From assembly GCF_000445125.1 (NCBI RefSeq), contig NZ_ATHL01000100.1:62001-126000 (forward strand): DNA of 64,000 nt, written 5' to 3'. The notes below the pieces were generated by a model. The model worked only from the letters and a program-made list of their open reading frames with translations, did not search any database and was not told the origin of the DNA. Below are positions 54,577 through 64,000 of this stretch, piece by piece (within the stretch, counting starts at the first letter, position 1; each line of letters begins with the position of its first letter). Origin of the DNA: Novosphingobium lindaniclasticum LE124 (GTDB lineage Bacteria; Pseudomonadota; Alphaproteobacteria; Sphingomonadales; Sphingomonadaceae). The position numbers were made by a program, and so were the translations under genes.

Positions 54577-56874
54577 TCAGAACTTGCCGGAGAACGAGGC
54601 TCCGATCACGCGCGGTTCGTTGAACACGGCCGCCATGTAGTTCTCGATCACACCCTTGAGGTTCTTCTCATTGGTGATGTTGCGTGCGAAGGCGGCGATT
54701 TCGTACCGTCCGTCCGGCGCCGAGTAGCCCACCTTCAGGCCGCCCTCGAAGTCGTTCTTCGAATAGAACTCCCGCGTCTTGTAGAGCACGAAGTTGGTGT
54801 AGCCCTGCCACATCCAGTCGGTCGCGGCGAAGACCGAACCGCCGTTGCCCAGCGGCACGTCGTAGCGCGCGGTGAGATTGGCGGTGTATTTCGGCGCATT
54901 GGGCAGCGGATTTCCGTCGATCTGCGCGAAGACGCCCCGCGCGTTGGTGATCGTCGGGTCCTGGACGGTGCAGACCACCGCGCCGTTGAGCGCGCAGACC
55001 TGGGCATAGACGTTCTTGTCCTTGATCTCGGTATGCAGCAGGCTGAGCCCTGCCGTCAGCGTGAGGTTCGGGATCGGGCGGGCTTCCAGCTCCGCTTCCA
55101 TGCCGTAGGCTTCGGCCTTGTCGGCATTGAACAGGACGCCGTTGCCGTCGCTGTCGTTGCCGTTGAGCTGAATGTCCTTCACCCGGTAGGCGAAGCCCGA
55201 CAGGTTGAAGCGGACGCGGTTGTCGAACAGCTGGGTCTTGATGCCCGCTTCACCCGAGAGGATCGTTTCCGAATCCGCCGTGGTGAAGTCCGAGTTGAAC
55301 ACCGCCGAACGGCCCTGGATCGTCGGCCCACGGAAACCGCGCGCAACGCGGGCGTAGACGTTGACGCTGGGGTTCACCTCGTAGTTGACGCTGACGTCCC
55401 AGCTCGGCTCTTCGCCCGAAAGGCGCACATAGCGGCGACCACGGTAAGTCACCGCGCCGGCTGCCGTGTCGGCAGTCTTGAGCAGGCGGGTCTTCTTGGT
55501 GTCCTTGGTATAGCGGCCGCCGGCCGTGATCGTCAGGCCCTCGGCCAGTTCGTAGCTGGCCTGGCCGAACAGCGCCCAGCTCGTGTTCTCGTTGCGCAGG
55601 CGCACCCAGTTGTTGGGGTTGTTGGCCGGCGGCGTCAGGAAGTAGGCGCGCTGGTAGAATTCGGTGATGTCACGCTGGTTGAACCACATGCCGCCCACCT
55701 GCCATTTGAAGCGGGTGTCGCCATTGCTCGACAGGCGCAGTTCCTGGCTCAGCTGGTCGAGGTCTCGCACGTTGCCCTGCGACTGGCCGAAGCCGTTCGC
55801 CACGCCGTTCACCGGATAGTCCGCTCCGGCGCCGCCATCGGTGTCACCGCGGCTATAGCCGGACGTCGTCTCCCAGGCGCTGATCGAAGTGAGCGTGACC
55901 GGGCCGAAGTCCATCGCGATGCGGCTGGATGCGCCGTAGGTATCGTAGGCCTGCGGGTTGTTGTGCGCTTCGTCGAGCGCGATCCTGCTACGCGGCTCGT
56001 CGCTGACGTCGTTCGAGCCCTTGGTGAAAGCGCCGCGATGGAAGATCGTGGACGTGCCCGAATACTTGCGGGCGTGGAAGCTCGTCAGCATCGAGAAGCC
56101 CGTGCCGGTCGGCGCCAGCAGGAGCTGGATGCGGGCGTCGCGTTCCTCGAAGCCGCCCATGGCGTCCTTCTTGGGCGAGACGGTGCCGTCGGCGCTGGGG
56201 CCGCTGTAGGTATTGTCGATCCAGTCGTCACGGCGCTGGTAGAGGCCCGAGACGCGCACCGCGAGCACGTCCTGGATGATCGGACCGCCGACGCCGGCAT
56301 CCACGTTGACCGAGTTGTAAGAACCGTAGCTGGCATTGGCGCGGCCGGTCCAGCGGTCGGTGCTAGGCTTGATCGTGTCGATCTTGATGATGCCGGCCGT
56401 GGTGTTGCGGCCGAACAGCGAGCCCTGCGGACCGCGCAGCACTTCCACCTGCTCGAGGTCGTAGACCGGATTGGACTTCAGGACGACATGCTCTAGCACG
56501 ACATCGTCCTGGATGATCGACACCGGCTGCGATGCGCCGAGATAGAAGTCGATGTTGCCCAGGCCGCGAATGTAGAAGCGCGGGAAGATGCGGCCGGTGG
56601 TCGTCTCGGCGTAGAGGCCGGGCACACGGCCGGAAAGCGAGAGAATGTCGTCCCCCGCCGCCTGGAAGCTGCGAAGCTGGTCACCGCCGACGACGCCGAC
56701 CGAGATCGGCACCTGCTGGAGGTTCTCGGTACGCCGCTCCGCCGTGACGACGATGTCGCCAAGCCCCTCTGCGGAGGCGGCCGCGTCCTGCGCGAAAGCC
56801 TGAGTCGAGATACAAAGAGCACTCAGGCCGCAGGTCAGATGCAGAACCTTTTTGGCGATGACTTTCTTGGACAC
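54577..56874 (-). CDS. TonB-dependent receptor
   Basis: 765 residues from GTG at 56874, 6 nt after AGGGAA. Signal peptide (cut near AFAQDA), TonB-box-like DIVVTAERR, plug domain (PISVGVVGGDQLRSF... GPQGSLFGRNTTAGIIKI) and a 22-strand barrel ending in GASFSGKF with the terminal Phe. It takes up a large ligand across the outer membrane with TonB energy; which ligand is not evident. The adjacent acyltransferase gives no clue. Confidence 0.94.
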   Translation of the reverse strand: MSKKVIAKKVLHLTCGLSALCISTQAFAQDAAASAEGLGDIVVTAERRTENLQQVPISVGVVGGDQLRSFQAAGDDILSLSGRVPGLYAETTTGRIFPRFYIRGLGNIDFYLGASQPVSIIQDDVVLEHVVLKSNPVYDLEQVEVLRGPQGSLFGRNTTAGIIKIDTIKPSTDRWTGRANASYGSYNSVNVDAGVGGPIIQDVLAVRVSGLYQRRDDWIDNTYSGPSADGTVSPKKDAMGGFEERDARIQLLLAPTGTGFSMLTSFHARKYSGTSTIFHRGAFTKGSNDVSDEPRSRIALDEAHNNPQAYDTYGASSRIAMDFGPVTLTSISAWETTSGYSRGDTDGGAGADYPVNGVANGFGQSQGNVRDLDQLSQELRLSSNGDTRFKWQVGGMWFNQRDITEFYQRAYFLTPPANNPNNWVRLRNENTSWALFGQASYELAEGLTITAGGRYTKDTKKTRLLKTADTAAGAVTYRGRRYVRLSGEEPSWDVSVNYEVNPSVNVYARVARGFRGPTIQGRSAVFNSDFTTADSETILSGEAGIKTQLFDNRVRFNLSGFAYRVKDIQLNGNDSDGNGVLFNADKAEAYGMEAELEARPIPNLTLTAGLSLLHTEIKDKNVYAQVCALNGAVVCTVQDPTITNARGVFAQIDGNPLPNAPKYTANLTARYDVPLGNGGSVFAATDWMWQGYTNFVLYKTREFYSKNDFEGGLKVGYSAPDGRYEIAAFARNITNEKNLKGVIENYMAAVFNEPRVIGASFSGKF

Positions 56875-57085
56875 GTCGCATTCCCTGTTGGCAAGTAAAC
56901 CGGCAGCGCGGGTACTTCGGCGGCGTGACGGTTTTGTTACGCAGCTTTACCATCGGGGGGAGATCGGCCGCATTTCAAAAACTTGCGACATTTGGGCAAC
57001 GCCTGAGGCGCTCAAGCAGAGTTGGCGCTCGCAGCCGTGGGGCAGTTCTGCTGCTGGCGGGCGCGACTGCTGGAAGCGCTTCAGA

Positions 57086-58276
57086 TCAGCCGAGGGAGGC
57101 GAGCGCCGGCTTCTTGTCTTCGACCGGCTTGCGATGGCGCTGGCGCTTGAGGCCGATCAAAGGCCGTAGCGGACCGATTTCTCGGCCGATCAGGTAGAAC
57201 AGCCAGGATCCACCCGCCACCGCCGCGCAGAGCGTCAGGAACTCCGCCAGAGCTCCCAGTCCCATGTCGCGGATGCCATAGCTCACGAAGACCATGACCG
57301 TCTGGTGCGCGATGTAGATCGGGAACACGGCCTCGACCAAAATCGGACGCCAGCGGCTGTCGAAGTTCCAGAAACGATCAGCGATACCGAACAAGGCGAG
57401 CACCGCGCCCCAGCACTGCAGGGATTTGGCGAGCGACAGCGGCTGCTGCCAAGCCGCCGGCGTGGGGATATTGCCGGGATAGAGCAGCGTATCGCCGATC
57501 ACCCAGGCATAGCCAAGGATAGCGAGCGCCAGTGCCAGCTTCCACTGGCGCGCGATGGCGGCCTGCATCGGCTGCGACCCGCGCAGGAGAAAGCCGAACA
57601 GGAACATGCCGAAATAGTGCAGATGGGCGCCGCGATCCTGCAGCAAGTGGTGAATGTCGGTCCAGCCATATGGAAGCATTCGCATCAGGAAGATCGAGGC
57701 TATGCCCACGGGCAGCAGCGCCGGGCCGGACAGGATGCGCTCAGCCCCCTGCCGCAGCGCCGCTCGCCATGCCTCGGGCAGCAGCATCAGGCCCGCACAG
57801 AGCACCAGCGTGTAGACCAGGAGATAGATCACGAACCACATGTGCATCGTGGCCGGCAGGACCTCGTATCCGACCTTGTGGAATTTGAAGGCGTCGTGAA
57901 GCAGGAAGTAGCCATAGCCATGGTCGTACCCGCTGTTCACCAGGCCCATGTAAGGCTGCGGCGGCACCACCACGGTCAGGCCGAAAAGCAGAGGAATTCC
58001 TAGGCGCAGGATCCGGCTTTTCAGAAAAGCCCGACTGTCCGCGTCCTTCCTGAGCAAGGCGGCGCTGGCATAGCCCGAGATCGCGAAAAGCAGCGCCAGC
58101 CGCCAGGCGCTCAGGCCCAGCAGCGGTATCTCCGCCCAGGCGACGACGCCGCGCGTGGGCGTCTGGTAGCCCCACGGCGTGAACGAAAAGCCGACATGGT
58201 AGAAGATCAACAGAACGAACGCGCCGACCCGCAGCCAATCCATTCCATAGTGGCGTTGCGACGGGGCAGGCTTCAT
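57086..58276 (-). CDS. Acyltransferase family membrane protein (MdoC/OpgC-like)
   Basis: 396 residues with about ten membrane helices. It starts RHYGMDWLRVGAFVLLIFYHVGFSF, the acyltransferase-3 motif with the conserved His27, and has FAISGYASAALLRK, RILRLGIPLLFG and PIYIAHQTVMVF. Such enzymes transfer acyl groups to envelope glycans. ATG at 58276 follows GGAGAACG. It is on the same strand as the receptor gene and ends 37 nt after the last base before a 210-nt gap to that gene. Confidence 0.9.
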   Translation of the reverse strand: MKPAPSQRHYGMDWLRVGAFVLLIFYHVGFSFTPWGYQTPTRGVVAWAEIPLLGLSAWRLALLFAISGYASAALLRKDADSRAFLKSRILRLGIPLLFGLTVVVPPQPYMGLVNSGYDHGYGYFLLHDAFKFHKVGYEVLPATMHMWFVIYLLVYTLVLCAGLMLLPEAWRAALRQGAERILSGPALLPVGIASIFLMRMLPYGWTDIHHLLQDRGAHLHYFGMFLFGFLLRGSQPMQAAIARQWKLALALAILGYAWVIGDTLLYPGNIPTPAAWQQPLSLAKSLQCWGAVLALFGIADRFWNFDSRWRPILVEAVFPIYIAHQTVMVFVSYGIRDMGLGALAEFLTLCAAVAGGSWLFYLIGREIGPLRPLIGLKRQRHRKPVEDKKPALASLG

Positions 58277-58536
58277 CGTTCTCCGGTGGGGTAAGTCTCG
58301 GCGCGGCGAGAGAGCGGGGCTCACTTAGGGATTTTGCGGCATTTCTGCAACGACAGGGTTGTATCAGGTCGTCGCAGCGGCCTGCGCAAGCGACGGAGCG
58401 GAGCGTGGACTATCGCCGCCTCCTTTGGCGATCATGCCCTTGGCGAGCGATGCGCGTCGATCCCGTCGCCCCGCCCAAGATTGCGAGGAGGACCGCGGCA
58501 TGCGAGTAAGTCCTTCCCACGGTTGAAGGATTCGAG

Positions 58537-58791
58537 ATGCCGACGATGCAGGACAAGCGACACGATTTCCTCTGGCTGGTCCAGCTCTGGATCCAGCGCG
58601 AGCGGGACATCGCCGGCTGGACCGCGACTTGTGGCGATGCCGTGGCGGCAAGCTATCGCATTCCCGCCGCCATGACCGCCCGCGACGCCGCGTTCGACTT
58701 CATGTCGTTCCACAGCGCCTCGTTCCGGGGAGAGGCGGACAACGAATGCCCCGCCTGGATGAACGGGCTGAGCGATCCCCTCTACGCGTAA
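58537..58791 (+). CDS. Small hypothetical protein
   Basis: 84 residues with a good ribosome site (GAAGG, 7 nt before ATG). It has many Trp (FLWLVQLWIQRERDIAGW) and two Cys; it has no signal peptide or membrane helix. I do not recognise it. It is convergent with the hydratase gene. The open frame is plausible but not certain. Confidence 0.5.
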   Translation: MPTMQDKRHDFLWLVQLWIQRERDIAGWTATCGDAVAASYRIPAAMTARDAAFDFMSFHSASFRGEADNECPAWMNGLSDPLYA

Positions 58792-58852
58792 GGCGCGCCT
58801 TTCCAGAAGTTTGCCGGCCGCCGTTCAAACTGACCCTGCCTGGATCGACGCT

Positions 58853-59644
58853 TTATCGGCCTTTGAACACGGGGCTCCGCTTCTCGGAAAAGGCCGTGAC
58901 GCCCTCCACGAAATCCTCGGTTCGCGACGCGTCTCTTTGACCAAGGCGTTCCTGGGTGAGCGCCTGTTCCAGAGTGCAGTCGGCAGCGGCCCAGGCCACC
59001 TGCTTGATCCGCCGCAGCGACCAGGGGCCTTGTGCCAGTTCGCACGCGAGCGCCATGGCGACAGTCTCCACCGCTTCGTCTGCGACAACCCGGTTGACGA
59101 GGCCCCATTCCAAGGCTTTCGCGGCTGGGAGCCGCTCTCCCAGCAGCATCATCTCCATCGCCCTCACCCGACCGATCGCCCGCGTAAGCAGCCACGAGGA
59201 GCCGCCGTCCGGCACGAGACCGACATGGCGGAACGCCTGGAGGAAGAAGCCGCTTTCGCCGCAGACGATGAGGTCCCCTGCCATCGCCAGCCCCGCCCCG
59301 ACACCGGCCGCCGCGCCGCGCACGGCGGTGACCAACGGCTGCTCCATGTCGCGCATGGCGATGATCACGGGGTTGAAGTGCCGGTCCAGCAGCGTGCCCA
59401 CGTCCCGGCGCGGATCGTCCAGCATGCCCCGCGCATCGCCCAGGTTTGCGCCCGAGCAGAACGCCTTGCCCTCCCCGGTCAGCAGCACCGCGCGCGCTTC
59501 GGAAGCGGCGCGGGATAGGGCATCGAACAGTTCCTCGCCCATTTGCGCCGATCCCGCGTTTCGCGTGGCGGGATCGTTCATCGAAATCCGCGCAACCCCG
59601 TTTTCAAGGCTGTAGAGCACTTTGTCATATGGCATTTTCGGCAT
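58853..59644 (-). CDS. Enoyl-CoA hydratase/isomerase family protein
   Basis: 263 residues. The crotonase oxyanion segments [12 protein letters not shown] and [16 protein letters not shown] are present, and the region [22 protein letters not shown] lacks the usual catalytic Glu at the second position (here Asp/Gly), which is also seen in the PaaG isomerase branch. So isomerase or another reaction is possible. It is divergent from htpX. Confidence 0.88.
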   Translation of the reverse strand: MPKMPYDKVLYSLENGVARISMNDPATRNAGSAQMGEELFDALSRAASEARAVLLTGEGKAFCSGANLGDARGMLDDPRRDVGTLLDRHFNPVIIAMRDMEQPLVTAVRGAAAGVGAGLAMAGDLIVCGESGFFLQAFRHVGLVPDGGSSWLLTRAIGRVRAMEMMLLGERLPAAKALEWGLVNRVVADEAVETVAMALACELAQGPWSLRRIKQVAWAAADCTLEQALTQERLGQRDASRTEDFVEGVTAFSEKRSPVFKGR

Positions 59645-59841
59645 CGCTCCGTCCTGTTCGTGCCGGCTCGGACCAGCATCTTCGCCAGGCAGCCATTCAC
59701 GATTTCCTTGGCTGCGGCAACGGTCCTGTCGATCCGGTCCGCGCTACCGGGCAGATGACCGGCGGGATCCTCGTTCCGGATATTGAAAGGCGGCGCGTGA
59801 TACCCAGATTCCACGCTCGACCATCCAAGGAGTTCAAGGAC

Positions 59842-60711
59842 GTGAACGGTTTCAAGACGGCCATGCTGCTGGCGGCGCTCACCGCGCTGTTCATGGGGCT
59901 GGGCTATATCTTCGGCGGCAGCGGCGGCGCGGTGATCGCACTCGTGGTGGCGGCGGGGATGAACCTGTTCACTTTCTGGAACGCCGACAGCATCGTTCTG
60001 AAGATGCACGATGCGCGCGAAGTGGACGAGCGCACGGCGCCCGAGTTCTACAACCTGGTCGCCGATCTAGCCCGGCGCGCGCAGCTTCCGATGCCGCGCG
60101 TCTATCTGGTGGAAAGCGCCAATCCCAACGCTTTCGCCACCGGTCGCAATCCGCAGCATGCCGCCGTGGCCGCCACCACGGGCCTGCTCGACAGGCTCGA
60201 CCGCGAGGAAGTGGCCGCCGTCATGGCGCACGAACTCGGCCATGTGAAGAACCGCGACACGCTGATCATGACCATGGTGGCGACGATCGCGGGCGCCATC
60301 TCGATGATTGCAAATTTCGGCCTGTTCTTCGGCCATGGCAGCGGAGAGGACCGGCCCAATCCGATGGCGGCGCTGGCCGCAGTGTTCATGGCGCCGTTCG
60401 CGGCCATGATCGTCCAGATGGCGATCAGCCGCACCCGGGAATTCGGCGCCGACCGTGCCGCGGCCGAGATCAGCGGCAATCCGCGCGCGCTCGCCTCTGC
60501 CCTGTCCAAGATCGCCGGCCCGGCCCAGGCGGTGCCCAGCCTGGCCTCACAGCGCAACCCGGCGGCGGCGCAGCTCTACATCGTGCCGACCGGAGTGTCC
60601 GACCTGTTTTCGACCCATCCGGCGACCGAAAAGCGTATCGCCGCGCTCATGGCGATGGAGACTCCGTCCCTGCGCCGCGCTGGTTCCGCTCTGGATCCCA
60701 CGCGGCGCTAG
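59842..60711 (+). CDS. htpX: Membrane zinc metalloprotease HtpX
   Basis: 289 residues from GTG at 59842, with AAGGAG 9 nt upstream. HtpX degrades damaged membrane proteins. The zinc motif HELGH (His130, Glu131, His134) is present, the third ligand Glu lies in [11 protein letters not shown], and four membrane helices surround the site (two N-terminal, two after the motif). The C-terminal [12 protein letters not shown] is typical. Confidence 0.95.
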   Translation: MNGFKTAMLLAALTALFMGLGYIFGGSGGAVIALVVAAGMNLFTFWNADSIVLKMHDAREVDERTAPEFYNLVADLARRAQLPMPRVYLVESANPNAFATGRNPQHAAVAATTGLLDRLDREEVAAVMAHELGHVKNRDTLIMTMVATIAGAISMIANFGLFFGHGSGEDRPNPMAALAAVFMAPFAAMIVQMAISRTREFGADRAAAEISGNPRALASALSKIAGPAQAVPSLASQRNPAAAQLYIVPTGVSDLFSTHPATEKRIAALMAMETPSLRRAGSALDPTRR

Positions 60712-60757
60712 GTGCATCACTGAAAAAGCGCGGTTGCGGACGCGTTCCGCCGGACGG

Positions 60758-61594
60758 TCAGCCTGCTTCGGCCTCTGCAACCAGCGCTTGCTGGGTCAGT
60801 GCGCCGACCAGCGCCTTGACCTTCTTCTGCCGCCACTGTGGCAGGGGCGCGACCAGCCAGTAGCCCCGGCGGCAGGGCGTCGTCGCCTGGATCACGCCCC
60901 GTTCGCTCTCACCGATCAAGCCCTGCGCCAGCAGGCCGGGCACCCGTGCACGGCCAAGGCCGGATCGCGCCGCAGCGATCGCCTGCCCGGCATCGCTGAC
61001 GGCGATCGCAGGTTTAACCTCCTCGTCATCGATCCTGTCCTCGTTCTCGGCACCGGGCGCGGGGTCGCCGGGCCAACCGATCCAGTCGCCCGACCCCACT
61101 TCCACCCATTCGGCCGCGCCGAGCGGCGCGCCTTCCAATTCGCCGGGACCGTCGGTCCAGCGTACCGCGAGGTCCAGGTTGGCCTCGGTGAAGTCGGTCA
61201 ATTCACCGTCGACGATGATGTAGCGGACCTGGGGATTGTCTGCCCGGAACGCCGCCAGACGCGGAGCCAGCCAGGCGGCGAAGAACTCGCGCGGCGCGGC
61301 GATCGTGTAGACATGGCTGGACTGCCCGGCCTGCATGGCCTGCACGGCATCCTCGAAATGGAGGAACCCGGTGCGCAAGGCAGCAAGGCCCGCGCCGGCC
61401 TCGTCGGTAAGTTCCAGGCCCTTGCTGGTGCGGCGGAACAGGACCACGCCGAGCAGATCTTCGAGCGCCCTTATCTGTTGGCCGACCGCGGCCGGCGTCA
61501 CCGCCAGTTCGTCCGCGGCGCGGGTGAAGGAGAGATGGCGCGCCGCTGCGTCGAAGACGCGCAGGGCGTTAAGGGGCAGGTGCGTGCGCTTCAT
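60758..61594 (-). CDS. LysR-family regulator, GcvA-like
   Basis: 278 residues. The first 60 residues are the winged helix-turn-helix (LPLNALRVFDAAARHLSFTRAADELAVTPAAVGQQIRALEDLLG), very close in style to GcvA-type regulators. The effector domain includes LAPRLAAFRADNPQVRY. Target unknown; apaG and htpX flank it. It is slightly short for LysR. Confidence 0.9.
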   Translation of the reverse strand: MKRTHLPLNALRVFDAAARHLSFTRAADELAVTPAAVGQQIRALEDLLGVVLFRRTSKGLELTDEAGAGLAALRTGFLHFEDAVQAMQAGQSSHVYTIAAPREFFAAWLAPRLAAFRADNPQVRYIIVDGELTDFTEANLDLAVRWTDGPGELEGAPLGAAEWVEVGSGDWIGWPGDPAPGAENEDRIDDEEVKPAIAVSDAGQAIAAARSGLGRARVPGLLAQGLIGESERGVIQATTPCRRGYWLVAPLPQWRQKKVKALVGALTQQALVAEAEAG

Positions 61595-61691
61595 GGATGT
61601 TCCCTATGCGCTGACTTTCGCACGGGCAATGCCGAACTGGAGGATCGGCCGCGACCAAGGCAGCGGCTCCGCGTCGTAATCGGCAGCCCGG

Positions 61692-62090
61692 TCAACGCGC
61701 GGTTGCGGGCGCCGCGAGGGGAAAGAAGGGAATGCGCGCTTCGACCTCTCCGCCATCGCCGCGGACGAAGCTGTAGTGGCCTTCCATCGATCCCTGGGGC
61801 GTGGGCAGAGGGCAACCGGACACGTAGTCGTGACTGCCGCCGGGCATGATGACCGGCTGTTCGCCCACCACGCCTTCGCCGTCGACCATGCTGACGTCGC
61901 CGTTGCCGTCGGTGATGCGCCAGTGACGTGTCAGGAGTTGGAGGGTTTCAGCCGAATCGTTCTCGATGCGGATGTGATAGACCCAGAACCACTTGCCCGC
62001 CTCGATGCGTGATTGCTCGGGCAGGAAATTGACGGCGACCCTGACGGTTATGCCGTCTGTCAAAGCGGTATGCTGGAAGAACTCCTTCAT
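61692..62090 (-). CDS. apaG: ApaG-domain protein (Co2+/Mg2+ efflux ApaG)
   Basis: 132 residues from ATG at 62090. The beta-rich ApaG domain is complete: GITVRVAVNFLPEQSRIEAGKWFWVYHIRIEN, LLTRHWRITDGNGDVSMVDGEGVVGEQPVI, SGCPLPTPQGSMEGHYSFV. ApaG is tied to metal and Ap4A physiology but its biochemical role is not settled. It lies 98 nt upstream of the LysR gene on the same strand. Confidence 0.94.
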   Translation of the reverse strand: MKEFFQHTALTDGITVRVAVNFLPEQSRIEAGKWFWVYHIRIENDSAETLQLLTRHWRITDGNGDVSMVDGEGVVGEQPVIMPGGSHDYVSGCPLPTPQGSMEGHYSFVRGDGGEVEARIPFFPLAAPATAR

Positions 62091-62217
62091 AACGCCGGCC
62101 AGCCTAACGATGATTTCGCGCGACGACAACCACGCAGCAGCGTCGATCGCGCGCGATCCGTCCCGAAAGCGGGCGGGCGCCTTGCCCGGCCGCTTTCCGT
62201 CCGGTCTATGGCCCGAT

Positions 62218-63426
62218 TTAGAGGCCCGCCTTTGTCAATGCCTGGTCGAGATCCTCGATCAGATCGTCGGCATCTTCCAGGCCGACATTGATGCGCAGCA
62301 TACCTTCCGTGACGCCCATGGCCTCGCGTCCTTCCGGACCGACGCCGTGGTGTGTGGTCGAGGCCGGATGGCACATCAGCGAGCGCGAATCGCCGATGTT
62401 GTTGGAGATGTCGATCAGTTCCAGCGCATCGAGCAAGGCATGGGCCTGTGCACGGCCGCCATCCAGCTCGAAACTGAAGATCGGCCCGCAGGCATCCATC
62501 TGCTTCTGCGCAAGCGCCTGCTGCGGGTGGCTGTCGAGCCAGGGGTGCAGGATCTTCGGCACCCGCCCAGCCACGAACTGTCCGACCTTGAGCGCGTTCT
62601 CGCTCTGCTTCCTGGCCCGCAGGTCAAGCGTCTCCAGGCCCTTGAGCACGACCCAGGCATTGAACGGCGAGAGGTTCGGCCCGGTGTTGCGCTGGAACGG
62701 CAGGAGCTTGTCGTTGATGAATTCCTCGGTTCCGCACACGGCACCGGCGAGCACGCGGCCCTGCCCGTCCATCAGCTTGGTTGCGGAATAGGCGACGACG
62801 TCCACCCCGAACTCCATCGGCCGTTGCAGCACCGGCGAGCAGAAGGCGTTGTCGACGACGGTGGTGATGCCATGCGCCTTGGCGATGGCGCAGATACCTT
62901 CGATATCGGCGATATCCATGGTCGGATTGGCCGGCGATTCGAAGAAGAACACCTTGGTATTGGGACGAATTGCCGCTTCCCAGGCTGCAGTGTCGGTGGC
63001 GTCGACCACCGTCACCTCGATGCCGAAGCGTGGCAGCAGGCTGTCGCCCAGCCAACGACAGGAACCGAATGCGGCGCGGGCCGAAACCATGTGGTCGCCC
63101 GCCGAAAGCTGGCAGAGCAGCGCCGTGGTCATGGCCGCCATGCCCGACGCCTGGGTGCGGCAGGCTTCCGCACCTTCGAGCAGGGCGATGCGTTCTTCCA
63201 GCATCTGCACGGTCGGGTTCTGGAGGCGCGAATAGGTCATGCCGTCGTCCTCGCCCATGAAGCGGGCGGTCACGGTGGCGGCATCGTCATAGCTGTAGCC
63301 GGAGGTCAGGAACAGCGCTTCGCTGGTTTCTCCCATTTCCGAGCGCCAGGTTCCGCCGCGGATCGCGCGGGTGGCCGGGCGCCAGTTGCGGGTCTTCGAG
63401 CGGTCCTGTCCAGTGGTGCGTTTCAT
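62218..63426 (-). CDS. metZ: O-succinylhomoserine sulfhydrylase
   Basis: 402 residues, PLP-dependent Cys/Met metabolism family. It makes homocysteine from O-succinylhomoserine and sulfide. Seen: SEALFLTSGYSYDDA, YSRLQNPTVQMLEERIALLEGAEA, the PLP Lys in YSATKLMDGQGR, and HPASTTHHG near the C-terminus. The first ~20 residues (RTRNWRPAT-like) match the MetZ group. ATG at 63426. Confidence 0.93.
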   Translation of the reverse strand: MKRTTGQDRSKTRNWRPATRAIRGGTWRSEMGETSEALFLTSGYSYDDAATVTARFMGEDDGMTYSRLQNPTVQMLEERIALLEGAEACRTQASGMAAMTTALLCQLSAGDHMVSARAAFGSCRWLGDSLLPRFGIEVTVVDATDTAAWEAAIRPNTKVFFFESPANPTMDIADIEGICAIAKAHGITTVVDNAFCSPVLQRPMEFGVDVVAYSATKLMDGQGRVLAGAVCGTEEFINDKLLPFQRNTGPNLSPFNAWVVLKGLETLDLRARKQSENALKVGQFVAGRVPKILHPWLDSHPQQALAQKQMDACGPIFSFELDGGRAQAHALLDALELIDISNNIGDSRSLMCHPASTTHHGVGPEGREAMGVTEGMLRINVGLEDADDLIEDLDQALTKAGL

Positions 63427-63559
63427 GAGCCAAGCCTCTAGGATCGCCGAGGCGCCAGTGCAAGGCACCAGTGCAACCTTCCCATCCCGGACAGCTTCGG
63501 TGGAGCAAGTTTCCGGCAGTCTTGCAGTCCTTCGACTTCCCCCTTATTCCGCCGGGCCA

Positions 63560-64000
63560 ATGCCGAACGCTTCGCGCAATGACCGAGATCCGATCGGCTG
63601 GAGCCTGATCCTGGCGGGCCTGTTCCTGGCCCTCGCCCTGTTCCGAATCGCGGAGCCGGGGCGCTACTACTTCGACGAGGTCCACTACGTTCCGGCCGCG
63701 CTGAAGCTCCTGGACCTGATCCCGGCAAATCGCGAGCACCCGATGTTCGGCAAGGAAGTCATCGCCGGCTTCATCGCGCTCATGGGCGACCGGCCGCTGG
63801 CCTGGCGCATCGGCCCACTGCTGTTCGGCACAGTCGGACTATTCGCGTTCGCGCGGTTCATCTGGCACCTTTCCGCTCGCCGCCGCGCGACGATCACGGC
63901 GACCGTGTTGCTGGCCACGAACTTCATGTGGTTCGTCCAGAGCCGAATCTCGATGCTGGACATGATCGAGGCCTCGCTCTGCATGGTCGGCCTCTGGCAG
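63560..64000 (+). CDS. PMT-family mannosyltransferase, N-terminal part
   Basis: The first 147 codons are in the window; the gene runs off the right edge. After a short polar start comes membrane helix 1 (SLILAGLFLALALFRIA) and then the family motif YYFDEVHYVPAA with the catalytic Asp-Glu, plus NREHPMFGKEVIA. This fits GT39/PMT-like protein or lipid glycosyltransferases that use polyprenyl-phosphate mannose. ATG at 63560 is divergent from metZ. Acceptor and sugar cannot be judged from the fragment. Confidence 0.85.
   Translation, partial: MPNASRNDRDPIGWSLILAGLFLALALFRIAEPGRYYFDEVHYVPAALKLLDLIPANREHPMFGKEVIAGFIALMGDRPLAWRIGPLLFGTVGLFAFARFIWHLSARRRATITATVLLATNFMWFVQSRISMLDMIEASLCMVGLWQ

Overview
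The window looks like a piece of a sphingomonad chromosome (Alphaproteobacteria, Sphingomonadales, closest in style to Novosphingobium). The evidence is high GC, permuted two-piece alphaproteobacterial tmRNA with the tag ANDNEALALAA, DUF2794, HdaA, PrsK/PrsR with a TIGR03013-type sugar transferase, and an lptD-surA-pdxA-rsmA row. It is mostly core genome. I see no insertion sequence, prophage, CRISPR array or other clear mobile element.

Layout. 0-8 kb: end of a thiolase gene and its terminator, a secreted SH3 protein, a nitronate monooxygenase-like enzyme, a two-gene unit of unknown function (a hypothetical protein plus an AHH-type nuclease-like protein), a flavodoxin-fold protein, recJ, and a tandem array of six tRNA-Glu genes. 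8-18 kb: an extensin-like wall protein, an APC permease, panB, then the TIGR03013 transferase-prsK-prsR exopolysaccharide control operon and a secreted M20 amidohydrolase. 17.5-30 kb: a structured intergenic segment that may encode a small RNA, tRNA-Leu(CAA), suhB, a periplasmic protein coupled to efp, a ZnT9-like CDF transporter, purS-purQ, an SDR enzyme, DUF2794, epsC-type serine acetyltransferase, hdaA, a membrane-anchored protein, and purM-purN, in which PurN carries an extra MmcQ/YjbR domain. 30-41 kb: ndk, pepA-holC, lptD-surA-pdxA-rsmA and malate synthase G.

41-64 kb: a small membrane protein, ssrA (minus strand), mscL, a lemA-TPM-TPM-NUDIX-small Cys protein run, the valine degradation operon (mmsA, lipoprotein, isobutyryl-CoA dehydrogenase, 3-hydroxyisobutyryl-CoA hydrolase, enoyl-CoA hydratase, mmsB) with a divergent LysR regulator, a flavin reductase and alpha/beta hydrolase, a TonB-dependent receptor, an acyltransferase, htpX, a GcvA-like LysR regulator, apaG, metZ, and the start of a PMT-family mannosyltransferase that runs off the window.

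The points most worth a second look are the tRNA-Glu array (five identical 125-bp units plus a CTC isoacceptor that differs only at the wobble base), the PurN-YjbR fusion, the hypothetical protein/AHH gene pair, the possible small RNA near 17.6 kb, and a long compound palindrome between purS and the SDR gene. I did not find anything I can defend as a wholly new multi-gene defence or catabolic system.
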